From: Bordetella genomosp. 7
GTDB taxonomy: Bacteria > Pseudomonadota > Gammaproteobacteria > Burkholderiales > Burkholderiaceae_B
Direction of reading: 5' to 3'
DNA length: 64,000 nucleotides
Assembly (NCBI RefSeq): GCF_002261265.1
Contig: NZ_NEVK01000004.1
Span: forward strand, 372,001 to 436,000
In this document: piece after piece, positions 28,043 through 37,695 of the stretch
How the letters are laid out: every line of letters starts with the position of its first letter
How positions within the stretch are numbered: the first letter of the stretch is position 1
Notes under the pieces: model-generated
The model's database searches: none
What the model saw: the letters and a program-made list of their open reading frames with translations, nothing else
Told to the model about the DNA's origin: nothing
Position numbers and translations under genes: made by a program

Positions 28043-30954
28043 CAGGCAGCGCTCCCCGATTCGATTGCCGCCTGGGCCTCGGCGGCTGCCTTGCGTTGCG
28101 CGCGCAGCGATTGGTGCGCCAGCGCGACCAAGATCAATAACGTGCCGCCCACAACCAGCATATAAACCCCAATATCGAACAACAGCACAGTTGAAACATG
28201 AATATGGCCAATCAGCGGCACGGCCAGGTCCCAGGCCAGCGCCGACAGGAACGGACGAGACGCCAGTCCGGCGGCCAGCGCCGTCAGGCCGGCGCACAAC
28301 AGCCCGAGCGCGATCCAGTGTTGCGGATTGAGGCGGCTGCGCGATTCCACCCAATACACGCCGCCCACCATGTATTGCAACAGAACGGCGGTCGCCATTA
28401 CGAGGCCCCCCACGAACCCGCCACCCGGCTGGTTATGGCCGCGCAGCAGCAAGTACGCCGACGCCATTGCCGCAATGGGCAGCAACAGGCGCACCAGCAC
28501 AGCGGGCAGCGCGAGCGCGCCCGCAGGCAGCACCGCGTGAATATCGGGCGCGGCCGTGGGAGCGCTGGCCGGGTCTTGCTGCTGGTGCGGCAGGCCGGCG
28601 CTTTCGGGAGCCGGCCGGAAGCGGCGCAGCAGCGCATAGACCGTCAGGGCAACAATGCCCACCACGGTGATCTCGCCCAGCGTATCAAAGCCGCGGAAGT
28701 CGACCAGGATCACGTTTACCACATTGGTGCCGCCCCCTTCGGACAGCGCCTTGTCGACAAAGAACTCGGAGATTGTCTGTTGCGGACCGCGGGTCAGGAC
28801 GGCATAGGCAAGCGCCGCCACCGACGTGCCCGCTACGGCAGCAATCACGAGATCGCGTGTGCGGCGCAATTGGGCGCGCGTTTCGTGGCGTTCGCCGTCC
28901 AGCCCGCCTTCGATACGGCGCGGCAGCCAGCGCAGGCCCGACAACAGCAGCACAACGGTCACCACTTCGACGGCCAGCTGCGTGAGCGCCAGGTCGGGCG
29001 CCGAGAACCAGACGAAGGTCATGCAGGTGGCCAGGCCTGCGCCCCCGGCAAGAATCAGGGCGGCAAGGCGGTGATACTTGGCCTGGAACGCTGTCCCTAT
29101 TGCGCAAATGCCGCCCACGATCCAGAGCACGGCAAAGGCGGGGTCCAACGGCGTAAGGCCGGCCGGCGCGTCGTTCCAGTCGCCCGTGTGCAGCGGCAGC
29201 CATGCCACCAGCAAGGCGCCCAGTACGATCAACAGCATCTGCACCTGCAGGCGGGGCGACGCCAACCGGGCCAGCAGCCAGCTGGCGGCCACGCTGGAAT
29301 AGTCAAGCAGGAATTCGAACGAACGCCGGCCGTCGAAGCGGTAGATGAATGGCACACGGCCCGGATACTTGCGCTGGCGCGCGCGCAACGCCAGGTACAG
29401 CGCCACGCCGGCAACCATGGCGACGAAGCTCATCATCAAAGGCAGGTTCAGGCCGTGCCATACCGACAGGCTGTAGGCCGGCATGTCCGGGCCCAGCACG
29501 CTGCCCGCGGCCGTGTGCAGGAACGGGCCCACCGTCAGCCCCGGAATGATGCCCACCACCAGGCAGCACAGCACCAGCAAGCCGCTGGGCACCAGCATCC
29601 ACCGCGGCGGCTCATGGGGAGCGCGCGGCAGGTCGTGCGCCGGCGGGCCGAAGAATACCTGCAGGATGAACCGCAGCGAGTACGTGACGCTGAACGCGCT
29701 GGCCAGCACGGCCATGGCCGGCAACCCATACTGCACGACCGGATCGCCGCTGACGAACGTGGTCTCGGCAAAGAACATTTCTTTGGAGATGAAGCCGTTG
29801 AGCAGCGGAACGCCGGCCATGGCAGCGGCCGCCACCATGGCCAGCGTGGCGGTAATGGGCATGGCGCGCCGCAGGCCGCTGAGCCGGGAAAGGTCGCGCG
29901 TGCCGGTTTCGTGGTCGACGATGCCGGCCGCCATGAACAGCGACGCCTTGAACGTGGCGTGATTGACCATGTGGAATATGGCGGCCACCAGCCCCAGCGG
30001 GCTGTTCATGCCCAGCAGCAAGGTGATCAGTCCAAGATGGCTGATGGTGGAATACGCCAGCACGCCTTTCATGTCCTGCTGGAAAATCGCCGCGTAGGCG
30101 CCCAGCACCAGCGAACACAGCCCTGCTCCTCCGATGATCCAGAACCATTCGTCGGTGCCGGCCAGCACCGGCCAGAAGCGGGCCAGCAAAAAGACCCCGG
30201 CCTTCACCATGGTGGCTGAATGCAGATACGCCGACACCGGGGTGGGCGCCGCCATGGCGTTGGGCAGCCAGAACTGGAACGGGAACTGGGCGCTCTTGGT
30301 CAGCGCCCCGAGAGCGACCAGGATAATTACGGCCGGATACCAGGGGTCGTTGCGAACCAGCTCGCCAGAAGCCAGCACCTGGTCGAGGTCGTAGCTACCC
30401 ACGATATGGCCCAGGATGAGCACCCCTGCCAGCAAGCACAGGCCGCCCGCCCCGGTGACCGTCAATGCCATGCGGGCGCCCCGCTTGGCGTCGAGCCGGT
30501 GATGCCAGTAAGCGATCAGCATGAACGAGGCCAGGCTGGTCATTTCCCAGAACAGCACGAGCTGTATCAGATTGCCCGACAGCACCACCCCGAGCATGGC
30601 CGCCATGAACGCCTGGAAAAACGAGAAAAAGCGCGGCACCGGATCTTCGGGCGACATGTAATACCGCGCATACAGCACGACCAGCGCCCCCATGGCCGAC
30701 ACGATCAGCGCGAACAGCCATGCAAACCCGTCCATGCGCAGCGTGAACTGCAGGCCCAGCGCGGGCGCCCATTCCAGATCGGCGCGGACGATGCCGCCAT
30801 CGGCGACGTGCGGATACTGGAAGGCCACCAGCAAGGTACAGGCAAGCGCGATCAGGCCGGCCAGCCACGCTTCGGCATTGCGGGCATTGGAAGGCAGCAG
30901 CGCGGCGCACAGGCTGCCGATAAACGGCAGAGCGAGGATAAGAATCAGCGACAT
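28042..30954 (-). CDS. phaAB: Pha/Mrp-type antiporter subunit A fused to subunit B
   Basis: 970 residues. The start at 30954 gives MSLILILALPFIGSLCAALL, the normal MrpA N-terminus; a further upstream start would add an Arg-rich segment. The first ~500 residues are an ND5-like proton channel (FWEMTSLASFMLIAYWHH, YLHSATMVKAGVFLLARFWP). Next come the MrpA C-terminal segments, the MrpB N-terminal DUF4040-like region (FRGFDTLGEITVVGIVALTVY) and the MnhB domain (RGHNQPGGGFVGGLVMATAVLLQYM). Fusion of A and B is characteristic of group 2 systems (PhaAB of rhizobia, also Bordetella and Pseudomonas). The operon phaAB-C-D-E-F-G is tightly overlapping and probably gives pH and K+/Na+ tolerance. Confidence 0.94.
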   Translation of the reverse strand: MSLILILALPFIGSLCAALLPSNARNAEAWLAGLIALACTLLVAFQYPHVADGGIVRADLEWAPALGLQFTLRMDGFAWLFALIVSAMGALVVLYARYYMSPEDPVPRFFSFFQAFMAAMLGVVLSGNLIQLVLFWEMTSLASFMLIAYWHHRLDAKRGARMALTVTGAGGLCLLAGVLILGHIVGSYDLDQVLASGELVRNDPWYPAVIILVALGALTKSAQFPFQFWLPNAMAAPTPVSAYLHSATMVKAGVFLLARFWPVLAGTDEWFWIIGGAGLCSLVLGAYAAIFQQDMKGVLAYSTISHLGLITLLLGMNSPLGLVAAIFHMVNHATFKASLFMAAGIVDHETGTRDLSRLSGLRRAMPITATLAMVAAAAMAGVPLLNGFISKEMFFAETTFVSGDPVVQYGLPAMAVLASAFSVTYSLRFILQVFFGPPAHDLPRAPHEPPRWMLVPSGLLVLCCLVVGIIPGLTVGPFLHTAAGSVLGPDMPAYSLSVWHGLNLPLMMSFVAMVAGVALYLALRARQRKYPGRVPFIYRFDGRRSFEFLLDYSSVAASWLLARLASPRLQVQMLLIVLGALLVAWLPLHTGDWNDAPAGLTPLDPAFAVLWIVGGICAIGTAFQAKYHRLAALILAGGAGLATCMTFVWFSAPDLALTQLAVEVVTVVLLLSGLRWLPRRIEGGLDGERHETRAQLRRTRDLVIAAVAGTSVAALAYAVLTRGPQQTISEFFVDKALSEGGGTNVVNVILVDFRGFDTLGEITVVGIVALTVYALLRRFRPAPESAGLPHQQQDPASAPTAAPDIHAVLPAGALALPAVLVRLLLPIAAMASAYLLLRGHNQPGGGFVGGLVMATAVLLQYMVGGVYWVESRSRLNPQHWIALGLLCAGLTALAAGLASRPFLSALAWDLAVPLIGHIHVSTVLLFDIGVYMLVVGGTLLILVALAHQSLRAQRKAAAEAQAAIESGSAA

Positions 30955-31196
30955 GTCGTTCCGGGAAGACCATCGGCGTCGCTCGCGGGCAAGAGCGGCG
31001 CCAATGGCCGGGCTGGCATTATTCGGAGACCCTGGCATGGCACGCCATTGCGGCGCCGCGGCCGCGACGCCTGCGCGTCAACGAAGCCGGCCGGGAATCC
31101 CCCCCGAAAAATATCAGATTCTAGTAAGGTTCGCACGGTGCAATAAAACCCCTTTTTACCGGCCAGTTGGCCAGCAAGCCCAGACGGAGACGTAAG

Positions 31197-32180
31197 TTGA
31201 AGAAGAAAACCGCCATCAAAACAGCAATTATCACCGCAGCAGCCGCGTGCTTCCTGGGAGGCGGCGCTGCCCATGCGCAAGCTTACCCCGAGCGCCCCGT
31301 GCGCCTGCTGGTGCCGTTTGCGGCCGGGGGCACCACCGACCTTGTGGCGCGCATCGTGGCCGATGGCCTGGGCCGTGAGCTGGGCCAGCCGGTGGTAGTA
31401 GAAAACCGCGGCGGAGGCGGCGGATCCATCGGCGCGGAAGCCCTGACCAACGCCGCGCCCGACGGTTACACGATAGGCGTGGCCACCGTCAGCACCATGG
31501 CGACCAACCCGGCCACCAATGCGCAGACGCCCTACGATCCGCTGAAGGACTTCGTGCCCATCATCAACCTGGTCAATGTGCCCAACGTATTGAGCGTCAA
31601 CCCCAAGACGCCGGCCGGCAACCTGCAGGAGTTCATTGCGCTGCTCAAGGAGAACCCCGGCAAGTACAGTTACGCCTCGGCCGGCACAGGCAGTATTTCG
31701 CATCTGGATGGCGAGCTGTTCAAATCGTTGACCGGCACCGACATGATCCACGTGCCCTACCGGGGATCGGGTCCGGCCCTGAACGACACCCTGGCCGGGC
31801 AGGTAAGCGCGCAATTCGACAACCTGCCCTCTTCTATTGCGCACATCCAGGCGGGCAAGCTGCGCGCCCTGGCGGTGGCGTCCACGGCTCGCGTCGCCGG
31901 GCTGCCCGACGTGCCGACCTTTGCGGAAGCGGGCCTGCCCGCCATGGACAACATGGCCTGGTATGGCCTGGTGGCCCCGGCCGGCGTGTCGCCCGCCATC
32001 GTGGCTCGCGTGCACGACGCGGCCGCCAAGGCGCTGCAGGACCCGGCCATCCGCCAGCGCCTGCAAGACCGCGGCGCACTGGTCGACGGCGGCACGCCCG
32101 AGCAGTATGCGGCGCTGATCAAGCGCGAGCTTGAGCTGCGCAAGCGCATCGCCAACGAGCAGAACATCAAGCTGAACTGA
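31197..32180 (+). CDS. Bug/TctC family periplasmic receptor (tripartite tricarboxylate transporter type)
   Basis: 327 residues. The TTG at 31197 has GGAGA eight bases upstream and begins a clean signal peptide (MKKKTAIKTAIITAAAACFL ... AHAQ), so it is preferred to an earlier TTG at 31167 lacking a site. The mature N-terminus YPERPVRLLVPFAAGGTTDL is the Bug signature; VVVENRGGGGGSIGAEAL and HVPYRGSGPALNDTLAGQV are further family blocks. Bug receptors bind carboxylates or similar compounds. No tctA/tctB permease is present, as for most of the many Bug genes in Bordetella. Repeat cluster 2 begins 24 bases past the stop. Confidence 0.92.
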   Translation: MKKKTAIKTAIITAAAACFLGGGAAHAQAYPERPVRLLVPFAAGGTTDLVARIVADGLGRELGQPVVVENRGGGGGSIGAEALTNAAPDGYTIGVATVSTMATNPATNAQTPYDPLKDFVPIINLVNVPNVLSVNPKTPAGNLQEFIALLKENPGKYSYASAGTGSISHLDGELFKSLTGTDMIHVPYRGSGPALNDTLAGQVSAQFDNLPSSIAHIQAGKLRALAVASTARVAGLPDVPTFAEAGLPAMDNMAWYGLVAPAGVSPAIVARVHDAAAKALQDPAIRQRLQDRGALVDGGTPEQYAALIKRELELRKRIANEQNIKLN

Positions 32181-32203
32181 CGCGCCGCGCAGGCGCGCGG
32201 GTG

Positions 32204-32400
32204 GGTGTCTGACACCTTCGGAGTCAGACACCGCAGTACGTTGCCGCGCGTCGGACGCCGCAGTACCGTTGCCGAAACCGGTGTCTGACTCCGAAGGTGT
32301 CAGACACCGCCATACCGATGTTTGAACCGTCCTCGAAGGTGTCAGACACCGCCGTACCGACGCTTGCTCCGAAGGTGTCAGACACCGCCGTACCGACGCT
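32204..32400. repeat. Palindromic repeat cluster 2 in a convergent intergenic region
   Basis: Full units at 32204-32232 and 32280-32308 are exact reverse complements of each other (29 bases each, inner stem CC/GG, loop TTC or GAA). Two right-half units follow at about 32334-32350 and 32371-32386, each followed by a CCGTACCGACGCTTG-like spacer, in 36- to 42-base tandem periods. The cluster fills nearly all of the space between the stops of the Bug gene (32180) and the ATPase gene (32410). Confidence 0.9.
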
Positions 32401-32409
32401 TGAACCGGC

Positions 32410-35034
32410 CTACGCGGGAACAGACCGGATGCCCACGCCCATGTCCTGCCAGGCTTGGGGGTGGCAGGTAAAAAGCAGCACCTGATGGCGCGATGCCGCG
32501 TCGTAGAGCGCGCGTTTCATCAATTCGCGGCGCTTTTCGTCCGCGTGCACCAGGGTGTCGTCCAGCACCAGCAAGGTAGGACGCCCGGCCTGCTGCAGCA
32601 GGTCGGCATATGCCAGGCGCGCCAGCACGCCAAGCTGTTCGCGCGTGCCGAAACTTAACGCATCGAGCGCATCTTCGCCGCCTCCGCGGGCCAGCGCCGC
32701 GGGTGTCAGCGTCTCATCCAGGCGCGATTGCGCACCGGGAAACAGCAGACCCACATAGTGCTGCAGCCGCCGCGCCAGCGGATCCAGAAGCCGCTGCGTG
32801 GCCGCCGCCCGCCCTTCTGCGAGCAAGCGCCAGAGCAGGTCCAGGGCCTGTGCGCGCGCGGCGAACTCGTCGCGACGCCTGGCCAAGCGCTGGGCATCGG
32901 CCTGCGCCTGCAGCAGCTGTTCGCCCAGCCCCTGGGCCTGCGCCTGCTCAAGCTTGCCCTGCAGCTGCAGCAGTTCGGCATGGCGACGCTCTTGTTCGGC
33001 GCGCGCCAGCACTGCCGACTGTTCGTAGCGTTGCACATCTTGCTGGATCAGTTCGGGCTGGTGCGCCTGCAGGGCGGCCTGCGCCTCGTGCACGCGACGC
33101 GCCAGCGTGTCCCGCCCCGCTCGCACTTCGACCAGCCTGGCGCTGCGCTGGTCACGCTGCTCGGCCCGCGTGGCGCTGTGGAACTCGCGCTGCTGCGCCA
33201 TCCATTGGTCGTGCAGCACCTGTGCGCGCGCTCGCAGGGTATCCAGATAGGTGCGCGCATGCACCACGCCTTGCGCGGCCTGGTCGGCCTCGCCGGTTGC
33301 GTCACGCTGGGCCTGCTGCGCCTGCGCCAGATCCGCGACGGGCTGGCGGGGTTCGGGCAGGCGCTCGCGCAAGCCCTGCAGCTGCGCGCGCCGCTCCTGG
33401 GCTTGCGCGCGGGCGGCATGCAGAGCGTCTGTGCCGTCCGGCGCCTGGATGCGCAGGTATTTGTCCGCCAGATCGAGATCGCGGCGTGCCTGCTCGTAGG
33501 CCGCGGCGCGCGATTCGGCAGCAGCAAGGTCGTCGGCCTGCAGGCGTGCGAGCAAGGCGCCGCGCTCGCCCAACGCCGTCTGCAACGCGGCCTGCACCGC
33601 AGGCAGGTCGCGCCCGCCCGGCTCGATGCGCAATGTACCGACGCCGGGGATGCGCAGCGCAACGGCCTCGACCAGCAGCGTGTCGCCGGCTCCGGCCAGG
33701 GCGGCGCCGTCCAGATCGATTTGCTGGCCGCCTTGCAGGTCGTACTGCAGTCGCGTCGCGCCGGCGCGCTGCTGCGTCTGCAACTGGACAATGCGCTGTT
33801 CCAGTTCGCGCAACGCGCGCAAGGCCTGCATATCGATAGCCAGGCTTGCCACGGTGCGCTGCAACTGCTGTCGCTGCTCCTGGATCTGCGCGGCCTGCGC
33901 AATGGCGTCATCCAGCCTGCGCAGGTCGTCATCGAGCCGGCTCAGTTGCGCGTCGCAATCCTGCCTTTGCGCGGCCTGGTGCGCCGCGGCAACTTGCGCC
34001 TGACACTGCGCCAGGCGCTCGCCGGCCTGCTGCTGCAATTGCTGGGCGCGCTCGAGCGCCGCGCCGGCCGGCTCGATTTCGGCGGCTGCCGCCTCGGCCT
34101 TGGCCTGCAGCTCGCGCAGCACCTCGCCGTCGCGCTGGTCGCGCTGGACCTGGTCGTGCAGCAGCGACAGCGTGTCGTCGGCTTGTGCGAGCTCGCGCTG
34201 CAAACCGGCCAGCGCCTCGCGCTCGCGGCTGATCTCGGCAAGCCGTGCGCGCGCCTGCGCGGCCCGCTGCTCGAGCTCGAGCCATGGCTGTTCTTGCTGT
34301 GCCTTGTCGTAGTCGCGCCGCAGTTCGGCAAGCCGGTCGACATCGGCGTCCAGCGCGCCCTTGGCGGCAGCGAGCGCCTCGGCTTTCTGCATCGCCTGCA
34401 GGAAGGCGTCTTCTGCGTCGCGAAAAGCCCCCTTGGGCCGGCCGCTGCGCGCGTCGCGCAACGCGGCGCGTTCGGCTTCGACGCGCTCGTACAGGTAATC
34501 GCCGTCGGCGCCGGCAAGCTCGCCTGTCAGCCGCGTCAGGGCGTCGCGCAAATGCGCCTGCGCATGCGCGGCCGGCTCGGCCAGGTTCTGCCCTTCGCCT
34601 TGCGCGATCCACAGCAAGCCCGGTATGCCGCCATGTTCGGGGCGACTGCTCCCCTTGGCCGGAAATTCGAACCCCAGCAGGCTGGCCAGCGCGGTTTCGG
34701 CGGCCTCGCCTTCGTGGCGCTCGGCGCCGCCGTCGACCAGCAGCTCGCAGCGCGCGCGGCTGAGAAACGATTTGCGCAGCAGGTAGCGACGGCCGGCGTG
34801 CTCGAAATCGATCTCGATGGACGGCCGGGCGCCCTGCATGCCCCACGGAGCCAGGTCGGCCACCTTGGTGGTCTTGTAGCGTTCCAGAAACGCCGCCCGG
34901 ATCGCCGCCACGAACGTGCTCTTGCCCGCCTCGTTGGGGCCGGCAATGACGTTCAGCCCGTCGGCCAGATCGTCCAGCGCCGCGCCGCTGCGAAATCTGC
35001 GGAACTCTTCAATGGCTATGCGGCGCAGTTTCAT
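32410..35034 (-). CDS. SMC/Rad50-like AAA ATPase (YhaN/SbcC-like)
   Basis: 874 residues. N-terminal ATPase half: FRRFRSGAAL, Walker A GPNEAGKST at about 33-41. A long Gln/Ala/Arg-rich coiled-coil region extends from about 190 to 740. The C-terminal half has the ABC-like signature LSFGTREQLGVLARL and Walker B LLVLDDTLVH. No CxxC zinc hook was seen in the coiled coil, and the GPNEAGKST P-loop is the YhaN rather than classical SbcC style. It overlaps the start region of the nuclease gene by four bases, so the two form a two-gene unit, expected to act as an ATP-dependent DNA end-processing or hairpin-opening complex. Its stop lies about ten bases from repeat cluster 2. Confidence 0.88.
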   Translation of the reverse strand: MKLRRIAIEEFRRFRSGAALDDLADGLNVIAGPNEAGKSTFVAAIRAAFLERYKTTKVADLAPWGMQGARPSIEIDFEHAGRRYLLRKSFLSRARCELLVDGGAERHEGEAAETALASLLGFEFPAKGSSRPEHGGIPGLLWIAQGEGQNLAEPAAHAQAHLRDALTRLTGELAGADGDYLYERVEAERAALRDARSGRPKGAFRDAEDAFLQAMQKAEALAAAKGALDADVDRLAELRRDYDKAQQEQPWLELEQRAAQARARLAEISREREALAGLQRELAQADDTLSLLHDQVQRDQRDGEVLRELQAKAEAAAAEIEPAGAALERAQQLQQQAGERLAQCQAQVAAAHQAAQRQDCDAQLSRLDDDLRRLDDAIAQAAQIQEQRQQLQRTVASLAIDMQALRALRELEQRIVQLQTQQRAGATRLQYDLQGGQQIDLDGAALAGAGDTLLVEAVALRIPGVGTLRIEPGGRDLPAVQAALQTALGERGALLARLQADDLAAAESRAAAYEQARRDLDLADKYLRIQAPDGTDALHAARAQAQERRAQLQGLRERLPEPRQPVADLAQAQQAQRDATGEADQAAQGVVHARTYLDTLRARAQVLHDQWMAQQREFHSATRAEQRDQRSARLVEVRAGRDTLARRVHEAQAALQAHQPELIQQDVQRYEQSAVLARAEQERRHAELLQLQGKLEQAQAQGLGEQLLQAQADAQRLARRRDEFAARAQALDLLWRLLAEGRAAATQRLLDPLARRLQHYVGLLFPGAQSRLDETLTPAALARGGGEDALDALSFGTREQLGVLARLAYADLLQQAGRPTLLVLDDTLVHADEKRRELMKRALYDAASRHQVLLFTCHPQAWQDMGVGIRSVPA

Positions 35035-36149
35035 GGCGTCTGCTCCCGCTCGCGCTGGAACTGCACCAGCAGGCGCAGCGCCTGCCGGGCCGGCGCAGCC
35101 TGCGTGGGGTCATCCTGCAACGCCTGCAATTGCGCCGCGACTTCGGCCACGTAGCCGCTCGCACCCAGCGCGGCCAGATCCTGCATGTGGGGCGTCAGGG
35201 ATACCTGCTCGGCGTCCAGCAGCAAGGCCCGCGCACGGGCCGTGGCGCGCGCAATGGCGTCCTGCAGTGCATCCCAGGCGTCCAGAGGCAGCTGGCCGGA
35301 CAGTTCCACGCGCAGCACATCGTCCGGGCCCACGGCCTGCAGCCGGTGCGCGAGCGCTTCGGCGTCCGACGGCAACACCAGCGATTCGGCCCATTGCTGC
35401 CAGCGATACCGGGCCACCGGCAACTGCTCGACCACGGGCACTGCGCCGGGCCCGGGTATGCGCACGTCCAGCACGCAGCCGGAGGCATTGGCCCGGAACC
35501 GGTCGGGCTCCGGCGTGCCCGAATACCAGGTTCGCGCATCGATCTGCAGACATCCGTGCCAATCGCCCAGGGCCAGGTAGTCCAGGCCAGCGCGGCTGGC
35601 CCGGTCGGCGGCGACCGGGTTGGCGGAATCCACGGCATCCGGCAGCCGGCCGGCGACGCTGCCGTGCGCAAGCCCCACCCGTATGCGCCCCGCCTCGGCG
35701 GCCAGCGTATCGAATACGGCGGTGGTGTCATCGTAGGTGTGGCGTTGCGTGAGCGGCGCGGCCAGCACGGCCAGGTTCAGGTCCGGGAAATCGACCAGGG
35801 CGGGCCGCAGGGGGATATGTACGTTGGGCCTGACGCAGCCCAGCTGACGCGCCCGCGTCCAGACACTGTCGGCCAGCGCCGCGTCGTGGTTCCCGGCAAT
35901 CAGCACCCACGGACCGGAATACGCGTCCAGAGCGTCGAACAGCCTGCGGATGCTGCGGTCGGACACGGCCTGGGTATCGAACACGTCGCCGGCCACCAGC
36001 ACCGCATCGACCCGCCGCTGGGCAGCCAATGCCGCAATGCGGCCAACTGCCTCGTAGCGGGCCTCGGCCAGCATGGCGGCATCATCGTTATCGAACTGGC
36101 CGTACTGCCGGCCGATCTGCCAGTCGGCGGTATGTAGAAGGTGGATCAC
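35031..36149 (-). CDS. Metallophosphoesterase, SbcD/Mre11/YhaO-like DNA exonuclease
   Basis: 372 residues. Calcineurin-like phosphoesterase motifs in order: HTADWQIGRQYG (residues 5-16), VLVAGDVFD, VLIAGNHDAAL, GLAHGSV and LGDWHGCLQ. These supply the Asp/His metal ligands for two Mn ions. The C-terminal ~150 residues are the capping/DNA-binding part. Its stop overlaps the ATPase start by four bases (ATGA). Together they resemble SbcCD or B. subtilis YhaO-YhaN; I favour the latter because of the P-loop and absent hook in the partner. Confidence 0.88.
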   Translation of the reverse strand: MIHLLHTADWQIGRQYGQFDNDDAAMLAEARYEAVGRIAALAAQRRVDAVLVAGDVFDTQAVSDRSIRRLFDALDAYSGPWVLIAGNHDAALADSVWTRARQLGCVRPNVHIPLRPALVDFPDLNLAVLAAPLTQRHTYDDTTAVFDTLAAEAGRIRVGLAHGSVAGRLPDAVDSANPVAADRASRAGLDYLALGDWHGCLQIDARTWYSGTPEPDRFRANASGCVLDVRIPGPGAVPVVEQLPVARYRWQQWAESLVLPSDAEALAHRLQAVGPDDVLRVELSGQLPLDAWDALQDAIARATARARALLLDAEQVSLTPHMQDLAALGASGYVAEVAAQLQALQDDPTQAAPARQALRLLVQFQREREQTP

Positions 36150-36252
36150 GCGTCGTTACCCGGGTAGTGCCTGCGCCTGACGGCGGCCATGCGCGATTGT
36201 GGCACAAGGCCGGCGCAGATCGCGCCGGCCCGGGAAGTTGCGTGGCGGCGCG

Positions 36253-37557
36253 CTACGCCGCCGAACGCGCGCCCAGCGGTTCGCGGCCCGCCCGCAGGCG
36301 CGAGGCCCCGTAGCGCGACAGGTCGAGGTCGTCGGCGCGTATGGCGGGCTGGTGCCCGGTGACCAGGTCGGCCACCAGCTTGCCGGATCCGCAGGCCATG
36401 GTCCAGCCCAGCGTGCCATGCCCCGTATTGAGAAACAGGTTGGCATAGCGCGTGGGGCCCACGATGGGCGTGCTGTCGGGCGTCATGGGGCGCAGCCCGG
36501 TCCAGAATTCCGCCTGGGACACGTCGCCGCACCCGGGATACAGGTCGGTGACCACGCGTTCGAGCGTACGACGGCGTGCCGGCTTGAGGCTCAAGTCGAA
36601 CCCTGCGAGCTCGGCCATGCCGCCGACGCGGATACGGTTGTCGAAACGAGTAATGGCCACTTTGTAGGTTTCATCCAGCACCGTGGACACCGGCGCGGCA
36701 TCGGCCTGGGCCAGGGGCACGGTAAGGGAATATCCCTTGACCGGGTAGACCGGCAGGTCCAGCCCCAGCGGCGCCAGAAAACCCCGGGTATAGCTGCCGA
36801 ACGCCGCGACATAGCGGTCGGCCGACAGTAGTTCGCCATCCACCTGCACGCCCTGCACCTGAGCGCCGGCCGTTTGCAGGCCCTGCACTTGCTGGCCATG
36901 GCGGAACTCGACGCCCAGGTCGGCCGCCATCTGCGCGAGCCGGCGCGTGAACAGGCGGCAGTCGCCGGTTTCGTCGTTGGGCAGACGCAAACCGCCCGCC
37001 AGCTTATGGGCGCTGCGGGCCAGGGCCGGCTCGGCTGTCTGCAGGCGTGCGCGGTCGAGCAGCTCGTAGGGCACGCCGCAGCGCTCGAGCACCTGGATGT
37101 CACGCTGCGCGGCGGCAAACTGGGCGGGGGTGCGGAACAGCTGCAGCGTGCCCAAAGCGCGTTGTTCGTACTGGATGCCGGTCTCGGCCCGCAGTTCGCG
37201 CAGGCAATCACGGCTGTATTCGGCCAGGCGCAGCATGCGCTCTTTATTGACGGCATAGCGGCTGGCGGAACAATTGGCCAGCATCGCCGCCATCCAGCGC
37301 CACTGGTACAGGGTGCCGTCGGGCCGTATGGCCAACGGCGCGTCTTTCTGGAACAACCATTTCAGGGCCTTGAGCGGAATGCCCGGCGCCGCCCAGGGGG
37401 TGGAATAGCCGGGCGAGACCTGGCCGGCATTGGCGTAGCTGGTTTCGCTGGCGGCCTCGGGCTGGCGATCCAGCACCGTTACCCTGGCGCCGTGCCGCGC
37501 GAGGTAGTAAGCGGTTGTCACGCCGATGACGCCGGCGCCCAGGACGATGACATGCAT
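36253..37557 (-). CDS. dadA: D-amino acid dehydrogenase small subunit DadA
   Basis: 434 residues. FAD-dependent membrane-associated enzyme that oxidises D-amino acids such as D-alanine to keto acids. The FAD motif is [18 protein letters not shown] at about 7-24. Family blocks include [22 protein letters not shown] and the C-terminal [18 protein letters not shown] and [16 protein letters not shown]. The divergent Lrp-type gene starts 138 bases away and very probably regulates it, as in many proteobacteria where an Lrp/BkdR-type protein responds to alanine. No alanine racemase (dadX) follows. Confidence 0.93.
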   Translation of the reverse strand: MHVIVLGAGVIGVTTAYYLARHGARVTVLDRQPEAASETSYANAGQVSPGYSTPWAAPGIPLKALKWLFQKDAPLAIRPDGTLYQWRWMAAMLANCSASRYAVNKERMLRLAEYSRDCLRELRAETGIQYEQRALGTLQLFRTPAQFAAAQRDIQVLERCGVPYELLDRARLQTAEPALARSAHKLAGGLRLPNDETGDCRLFTRRLAQMAADLGVEFRHGQQVQGLQTAGAQVQGVQVDGELLSADRYVAAFGSYTRGFLAPLGLDLPVYPVKGYSLTVPLAQADAAPVSTVLDETYKVAITRFDNRIRVGGMAELAGFDLSLKPARRRTLERVVTDLYPGCGDVSQAEFWTGLRPMTPDSTPIVGPTRYANLFLNTGHGTLGWTMACGSGKLVADLVTGHQPAIRADDLDLSRYGASRLRAGREPLGARSAA

Positions 37558-37695
37558 AAGAAATTCCGTTTTAGACAGGCCACACTGATAAACAAATAGT
37601 CTAGGAGCGATGCGGCAGTGAAAAGCACTAAAATCGGCGGCCCCGATTCAATTTTTTACTGGCGGCATGGCCTTTAAGCGCCCTGCAAGAGTGAA
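37558..37695. promoter_or_regulatory. Divergent control region between dadA and the Lrp-type regulator
   Basis: AT-richer than its surroundings. A TAAAAT at 37629-37634 could be the -10 of the lrp-like gene, with transcription starting about 60 bases ahead of its ATG. Words such as AAACAAATAGTCTAG and TTCAATTTTTTACTGG may include Lrp-type sites, but no clear repeat pair is visible. Confidence 0.5.

Noticed and set aside
28198-30219. Plus-strand frame of about 670 codons opposite phaAB
   Set aside because: Shadow of a clearly recognisable antiporter subunit; composition is His/Gln/Arg-rich and low complexity.
32728-35154. Plus-strand reading frame of about 800 codons opposite the YhaN-like ATPase
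   Set aside because: The minus-strand protein has Walker A, Walker B and signature motifs; the plus frame has none and no ribosome site.
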